Shown: positions 14,844-18,801 of the stretch, piece by piece
Layout: each line of letters opens with the position of its first letter
Numbering within the stretch: position 1 is the first letter of the stretch
DNA from: Clostridia bacterium
Lineage (GTDB): Bacteria; Bacillota; Clostridia; Christensenellales; DTU072
Reading direction: 5' to 3'
Length of the DNA: 18,801 bases
Assembly (NCBI GenBank): GCA_028703745.1
Contig: JAQVME010000004.1
Span: 1-18,801, forward strand
Translations under genes and position numbers: made by a program
The notes under the pieces: generated by a model
What the model saw: the letters and a program-made list of their open reading frames with translations, nothing else
What the model was told of the DNA's origin: nothing
Databases searched by the model: none

Positions 14844-15380
14844 CTAGTTACTGTTTTTCGCATTATGGATTATTTCCAAAATCTTTGATTTATACCTTGC
14901 TTCCGAGCCTTCCACGAAGCACAGCGGAGGAAAGGCAACGCACCACCAGTTGTCCCCTTGTCCCTCGCCCAGCGTTATTATCAGCGCGTCGTAAACACCT
15001 TTTTCAAGCACCAAGTCCCCGTAGGCTCGTGCGGGGAACTCCTCGCGGCAAAGTTTTGCGGAGGCGCCGTACGGCGCGCCGTCGGCGTTCAAAGCGCGTG
15101 AAGCGCGGGCGGTGATTTCACCCAGACAATCAGTTATTACTCCTTGTGCTTCTTCTTTGCTTTCAGTTTCTGCAAGTAGCGGCGTGAGGTACGCAATGAC
15201 TTTTTCTTTTACTATATGTTTAACGGACTGGTCGGCTTCGGAATTGCTATTGGCGCGAATATGGATTCTGATGTACTCTTTTTCGGGCGGCGGTTCATAC
15301 AGCGTGAAAAAGCAGGCGGCGGCTGAGACCAGCAATAGTAAAACGATAAGTTTGTATGCGGTTTTATTCATAATGTGCAT
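14844..15380 (-). CDS. spoIIR: SpoIIR, stage II sporulation signalling protein
   Basis: The protein shows HIRANSNSEADQSVKHIVKEK, the hallmark of SpoIIR, and a C-terminal GDNWWCVAFPPLCFVEG. A membrane/signal segment (LIVLLLLVSAAACFF) precedes the domain. SpoIIR is made in the forespore, secreted into the intermembrane space and triggers SpoIIGA to process pro-sigma-E in the mother cell. The frame is open up to a TTG at 15422, but I take ATG 15380 (178 residues) as first credible start; ATG 15371 is equally possible, and none has a good ribosome binding site. It is first in an operon with sleB and ypeB and divergent from the DUF421 gene. In Bacillus spoIIR is a sigma-F gene; I could not find a clean sigma-F match on its own strand. 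Confidence 0.92.
   Translation of the reverse strand: MHIMNKTAYKLIVLLLLVSAAACFFTLYEPPPEKEYIRIHIRANSNSEADQSVKHIVKEKVIAYLTPLLAETESKEEAQGVITDCLGEITARASRALNADGAPYGASAKLCREEFPARAYGDLVLEKGVYDALIITLGEGQGDNWWCVAFPPLCFVEGSEARYKSKILEIIHNAKNSN
14868..14895 (-). promoter_or_regulatory. Possible forespore (sigma-F/G-type) promoter for sleB-ypeB
   Basis: On the minus strand, GTATA (14895-14891) and GGAAATAATC (14877-14868) match the sigma-F pattern GYATA and 9 of 10 positions of GGNNANAHTR. The spacer is 13 bases rather than the usual 15. It lies within the 3' end of spoIIR, about 36 bases before the sleB start, a plausible place for an internal promoter. The short spacer makes this tentative. Confidence 0.3.
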
Positions 15381-15411
15381 TATTGTCAAAAATGCCGAGA
15401 TTAAACCTTTT

Positions 15412-15441
15412 GTATATGACAAAGCTGTTTCGGATATAATG
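15412..15441 (+). promoter_or_regulatory. Forespore sigma-F promoter upstream of the DUF421 gene
   Basis: GTATA (15412-15416), exactly 15 bases, then GGATATAATG (15432-15441) fits the sigma-F consensus GYATA-N15-GGNNANAHTR at every position. The predicted start near 15447 leaves about 10 bases before ATG 15458, a short leader with AGGTGG at 15449-15454. A sigma-A reading using TATAAT (15435-15440) lacks a good -35 box. Confidence 0.6.
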
Positions 15442-15457
15442 AAAAAATAGGTGGAAC

Positions 15458-16168
15458 ATGCAGGGTTTTTTTGAAATAGTAATTAGAGCCTCAGTAGCAG
15501 TCGTCTTTTTGTTTGTGCTTGCGAAAGCTATGGGCGCTAAACAAATATCACAGCTGAATTTTTACGATTATATCGTAGGCATAACCTTAGGCTCGATAGC
15601 CGCGACTTTGAGTCTTGATGAGAAAATAAATATATTGTATTCACTTATTGCAATGTCAATTTTTGCGCTTTCAGATATAGTCATATCCTTTATTGTGCGC
15701 AAGAGTATAAAAGGCAGGCGGCTTTTTACGGGGGAGCCTGTTATGCTTATCATAAAAGGACAGATAGTTTGCGAAGGTCTGAAAAAAGCAAGGTTCAATA
15801 TAAACGATTTGCTGCGAGAGCTAAGGGTACTCGGATACTACAATATAGCAGACCTCGAATATGTCGTGCTGGAGACCAACGGCATGGTCAGCTTAATGCC
15901 CAAGGAAGACAAGCGCCCCGTAGTAGCCGAAGATATTAACGCTCAAAAAACGCCGCCCGGGCTTTGCTCGAACGTCGTAATAGACGGGAAAATCTTGATA
16001 GATAACTTAACTACTATGGGAAAGGACGAGAAATGGTTGGATAAAGAGCTGTTGCGGCAGGGTTATAAACGCTACGACGAAATACTTCTTGCGACACTCA
16101 ATGAGAGCGGAGAGCTCTCAATTTATCGCAAGAACAAGGAGTTCCACAAAAGAACTGTTTTTCAGTGA
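15458..16168 (+). CDS. DUF421/YetF-like membrane protein, probable forespore/spore protein
   Basis: AGGTGG at 15449-15454 precedes ATG 15458 with a tight 3-base gap. The 236-residue protein has three membrane segments (about 4-22, 36-52, 57-80) and then a soluble YetF-type domain. Family hallmarks are the loop MGAKQISQLNFYDYIVGITLGSIAA (residues 25-49; other members have MGKRQIGEL.P.D.VV.I..GS.A) and LRVLGYYNIADLEYVVLETN with GMVSLMP (122-148). DUF421 proteins are common in sporulating Firmicutes, and a DUF421-containing protein encoded with spoVA genes affects spore resistance; the molecular activity is unknown. The gene is divergent from spoIIR and carries a matching sigma-F promoter, so expression in the forespore and location in the spore inner membrane are inferred. 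It is convergent with the large surface protein gene, only 21 bases away. Confidence 0.85.
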   Translation: MQGFFEIVIRASVAVVFLFVLAKAMGAKQISQLNFYDYIVGITLGSIAATLSLDEKINILYSLIAMSIFALSDIVISFIVRKSIKGRRLFTGEPVMLIIKGQIVCEGLKKARFNINDLLRELRVLGYYNIADLEYVVLETNGMVSLMPKEDKRPVVAEDINAQKTPPGLCSNVVIDGKILIDNLTTMGKDEKWLDKELLRQGYKRYDEILLATLNESGELSIYRKNKEFHKRTVFQ

Positions 16169-16189
16169 CCAATACCGTATCCTTCGGAA

Positions 16190-18801
16190 CTAGGACAGCC
16201 TTGTAAGCTGTATCGGCTCTCCTTCGTCTTGTGTCGGAGCAAGAAAATAATTGCCGTTTTCGTAATAAAACTTCATTCCGATGCTGTCAAGCATATAGTA
16301 TTTCTCTTCCTCAATGCGGTCTAAGGCTATGTTCTCTTCAAAGAAAGTCCAAGTTGCATAAGAATCGTTGATGGTTAGTTCAAAAGTCAGGGGTTCATTT
16401 TCATAAATATATATTCCCTCATATACCCCCCGATAATCTGTCGGGAATTCGAACGCCGGCGCTTCTGCGGGAGTCCATTGCGTAATGTCAAGAGCCGTCA
16501 GAACTTCTATCCCGTTGTACAATTTGAGATAATAGTACATGCCGCCGTTTTGGAAGACGGGAGAGAAATCTCCGCCGTCAAGCGTTATGCCCGTCTGTGT
16601 GAATTCAAGCACGTGCGGCGTTTCATCCTCTGTGAGGGAGTAACGCGCGCTGTCGAAAGTCAAAACATGGTTTGCTAGAGTTATGCTTTGCGTTTCGTCG
16701 AAAAGCGTCAGGGTGGCTGCGTTTTCATCAATGACAATGGGTCTGCCCTCGCCGTCGGTAAAGCCGTTTTGCGCCGAATGGCTGTAGAAAAGTATGACGC
16801 TGCGCCGCAGGCTTACCGTCTGTAAATCAATCAACAGTATTTGGTAACTGCCATGGTCAAAAAATTCTACAAATACAATCTCGTTTTGCCGCAGGGTTGA
16901 AAACTGCCCCGTCAGTGTTTCGCCGCTATAAACCTCGTTAGAAGCGTATACTGCGTACACATTGAGCGTGAAAACCTCAAAAGTGTTCAAATAATGTATA
17001 TCAACAAGTGTTTGCGTGCCCTCCAGCGCCCAGCCGACGAAGAAAAAGCCCGGCGTGTTGGCGGTGGCTGAAACGATTGAAGGGGTGACGGTTTCGTTCT
17101 TCTTGACATTAATTGTTTGGCTGGTGACATTGCCATCCGTATAGCCGTTCATAGCGTTGAAATTGAGGGTTACTTTGCGCGTATCGGAAGAATATAATAT
17201 CAGGATGCTGTGCGCAACGAAAGATTCGTCCACAACTTTTCCGAACTCAAAGGGTGTCTCCAACTCTTCGTCATAATACCAATAGCTTTCGGAGGTCTCA
17301 GTTGTTGCTTCGACGGCGCCTTCTTCAACCATATTGATGGCCGTGCCTGTGAATTGAATAAATAGATAATTCTTTTGCGTTTTTTCTAACGTTTTGCCGC
17401 GGAGAACGACGACAGAGCCGTTATAATTCAGGTCTTCGCCGGGAATGTAAACGTTTGTCTCATCAATCGAGAAGCCGCATTCAAAGAAATACTGCCCTTC
17501 GTTTATACGGACAACGCCGTTTGGAAGGAATTCAACCAGTATAAGCTCGCCCACCCATTTCCCTAGGATGGAGTGGGAAATTGCCGTTTCCGGTTCCGGC
17601 GTCCATTTGGGGTAGAGGTCGGCGTGTCCGCCAAGGCTCGCCACGGCGTCCTTCGTAGCTCTCTGAGTCAATTCGGTATCAAAGAACCAGCCGTCAAACA
17701 GTACCCCGTCTTTCTTATCGGGGGACAAAAATTCAAAATCCGTGCTGCCGTAGGTGATATTCCCGAATATTATTTCGTCGTCGAGGTGATAGCTTACGAC
17801 ATAATCAACGAACACGTAGCGCGCTTTGAATTCCATATTGCCGTTTATTTCGGATACGGCAAAATTATATTGCGTATCGCCGTTGTACCACAGCCCGGTT
17901 GCGCCCGTTCTTTTGGGCAGAGAAGGTTCTTTGCCTAGCAGTTGACCCTGAGTAACGCTTCTTATGTACAATAGCTCGTTGTTTTCGCCGTAGAATCTCA
18001 ATGTGTATATGCTCAGTGTTGCCGTTTCTACGGCAATATTTATATCGTCCTCGATTGTTGTAAGCGTGTATAAGCCGTTTTGCTCGATAACCTCGAGTAT
18101 GTTGGCTTTTATCTTCAGGATTTCGATGCCCGCTTCCGCGGTGACTGTGAATGAAAAGTCCGAGCCGTAATCAAGGTCTTCGATGATGCCGTCGTAATTG
18201 AAACAAATGCCTTCGATGTCGGGGAAGGATATGTCGCAAACGAGTTTTGTCCATCTCGCATAAGCGTAGCAGTCCATCTCTAAAGGCGCATTGAAATATA
18301 GCTCGTATCCGCCATCGGGTTCAGAATACCAGCCTTCGAATATGTAGCCGTACCGGGGTTTTAGCGACGGCTCCTCGATAATGTCGCCGGCATACCGTTC
18401 ATATATCTCAGTGTCGACATATTCAGGCTCTTCGCCGTCAAGTTCGCCGCCTTGAAGATAAAATGCCAAATAGACTTTGGTATCATATATTAGCGAAAAA
18501 TCGCAGCTCTGCGTTGCAAAGGAGTTTATATCTGCGTTAATAGACCTGTCGCCGTAACGGAAATTCTCGTTGCGATCGCTTTGGTTTTCGGCAGGCAAAT
18601 CGGCATTGCTTGCATTGAGAATGGTGTTTTTGATATTTTCGTCCGTGAGAGCGTTTATGGCGTCGGAAATTTTTGTGCCGTATGGAACGCTCAGCTCATA
18701 AAATTCTTGGTTTTCGACCGGGTCTCTAAAGCTGATAAAAAGGAGCACGGGAGTGTAAACGGCGTCGACGGTAATATCCGCGACAAGATTGGTATATACG
18801 A
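16190..18801 (-). CDS. Large surface protein with alternating Flg_new-like repeats and beta-barrel-like segments (partial, 5' end beyond right edge)
   Basis: The frame is open from the right edge to TAG at 16190-16192. The in-frame GTG at 18748 has no ribosome binding site and 17 more in-frame residues precede it (ending DITVDAVYTP), so the true start lies outside. Numbering from the GTG, Flg_new/InlB B-like repeats lie near 93-167 (GYIFEGWYSEPDGGYELYF and CYAYARW), 317-383 (GVLFDGWFFDTEL and LYPKW) and 523-603 (GFFFVGWALEG and LNVYAVY), with a degenerate one near 247-312. Between and after them are three related segments near 394-470, 608-700 and 772-852, with patterns like LGKWVGELILVEFLPNGVVRI, FVEFFDHGSYQILLI and YRGVYEGIYIYENEPLTFEL, suggestive of small calycin-like barrels. 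No C-terminal anchor is seen. It may be lipid-anchored like the giant protein. Ligand unknown. Confidence 0.75.
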   Translation of the reverse strand, partial: VYTNLVADITVDAVYTPVLLFISFRDPVENQEFYELSVPYGTKISDAINALTDENIKNTILNASNADLPAENQSDRNENFRYGDRSINADINSFATQSCDFSLIYDTKVYLAFYLQGGELDGEEPEYVDTEIYERYAGDIIEEPSLKPRYGYIFEGWYSEPDGGYELYFNAPLEMDCYAYARWTKLVCDISFPDIEGICFNYDGIIEDLDYGSDFSFTVTAEAGIEILKIKANILEVIEQNGLYTLTTIEDDINIAVETATLSIYTLRFYGENNELLYIRSVTQGQLLGKEPSLPKRTGATGLWYNGDTQYNFAVSEINGNMEFKARYVFVDYVVSYHLDDEIIFGNITYGSTDFEFLSPDKKDGVLFDGWFFDTELTQRATKDAVASLGGHADLYPKWTPEPETAISHSILGKWVGELILVEFLPNGVVRINEGQYFFECGFSIDETNVYIPGEDLNYNGSVVVLRGKTLEKTQKNYLFIQFTGTAINMVEEGAVEATTETSESYWYYDEELETPFEFGKVVDESFVAHSILILYSSDTRKVTLNFNAMNGYTDGNVTSQTINVKKNETVTPSIVSATANTPGFFFVGWALEGTQTLVDIHYLNTFEVFTLNVYAVYASNEVYSGETLTGQFSTLRQNEIVFVEFFDHGSYQILLIDLQTVSLRRSVILFYSHSAQNGFTDGEGRPIVIDENAATLTLFDETQSITLANHVLTFDSARYSLTEDETPHVLEFTQTGITLDGGDFSPVFQNGGMYYYLKLYNGIEVLTALDITQWTPAEAPAFEFPTDYRGVYEGIYIYENEPLTFELTINDSYATWTFFEENIALDRIEEEKYYMLDSIGMKFYYENGNYFLAPTQDEGEPIQLTRLS

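Noticed and set aside
16190..18748. Complete gene starting at the GTG at 18748
   Set aside because: The same frame remains open to the window edge with 17 further residues of similar character, and the GTG has no ribosome binding site or signal peptide after it.
1..18801. CRISPR array, intact insertion sequence or phage genes
   Set aside because: No regularly spaced identical repeats, transposase, integrase or phage structural motif was found on either strand.

Overview
The window looks like chromosomal DNA from an endospore-forming, gut-type Clostridia relative (Firmicutes, low-GC Gram-positive). The main evidence is a compact sporulation/germination operon (spoIIR, sleB, ypeB), strong AGGAGG-type ribosome binding sites, sigma-A promoters of the TTGACA/TATAAT kind, and two very large surface proteins built from BspA-type leucine-rich repeats and InlB/Listeria-Bacteroides (Flg_new) repeats. 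The species cannot be named from this sequence.

Region 1 (1-1740) is clearly more AT-rich than the rest and looks like an accessory patch. It holds the tail of an unknown gene with its terminator, a 3'-truncated Smr-domain gene joined directly to the C-terminal half of a TetR regulator, and an intact polytopic membrane protein resembling the YwaF/TMEM164 family. It abuts the 3' end of a tRNA-Thr gene, the usual docking point of integrative elements. Region 2 (1741-2164) holds the intact tRNA-Thr(GGU) on the minus strand, a decayed tandem copy interrupted by a roughly 97-base foldable insert, and two divergent sigma-A promoters. One of these is a perfect consensus promoter for the tRNA transcript.

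Region 3 (2122-4063) is a two-gene operon: a GlmS/NagB-II-like SIS-domain sugar-phosphate enzyme followed by an aldo/keto reductase, probably for amino-sugar or sugar metabolism. Region 4 (4129-12795) is one transcription unit for a 2833-residue lipoprotein. It has three N-terminal Flg_new-type repeats and about 70 BspA-type leucine-rich repeats arranged in successive modules. A bidirectional terminator ends it and the convergent operon beyond.

Region 5 (12812-15380, minus strand) is spoIIR-sleB-ypeB with 11-base gaps. It links forespore-to-mother-cell signalling (SpoIIR) with the germination cortex-lytic enzyme SleB and its partner YpeB. Divergent from it is a DUF421 (YetF-like) membrane protein gene whose upstream region matches the full forespore sigma-F promoter consensus with correct spacing, so it too is probably a spore gene. 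Region 6 (16190-18801, minus strand) is the 3' part of a second large surface protein that alternates Flg_new-like repeats with small beta-barrel-like segments. Its N-terminus lies beyond the right edge.

I found no CRISPR array, intact insertion sequence, phage structural gene or rRNA. The least explained items are the interrupted tRNA relic, the architecture of the two surface proteins, and the forespore promoter on the DUF421 gene.
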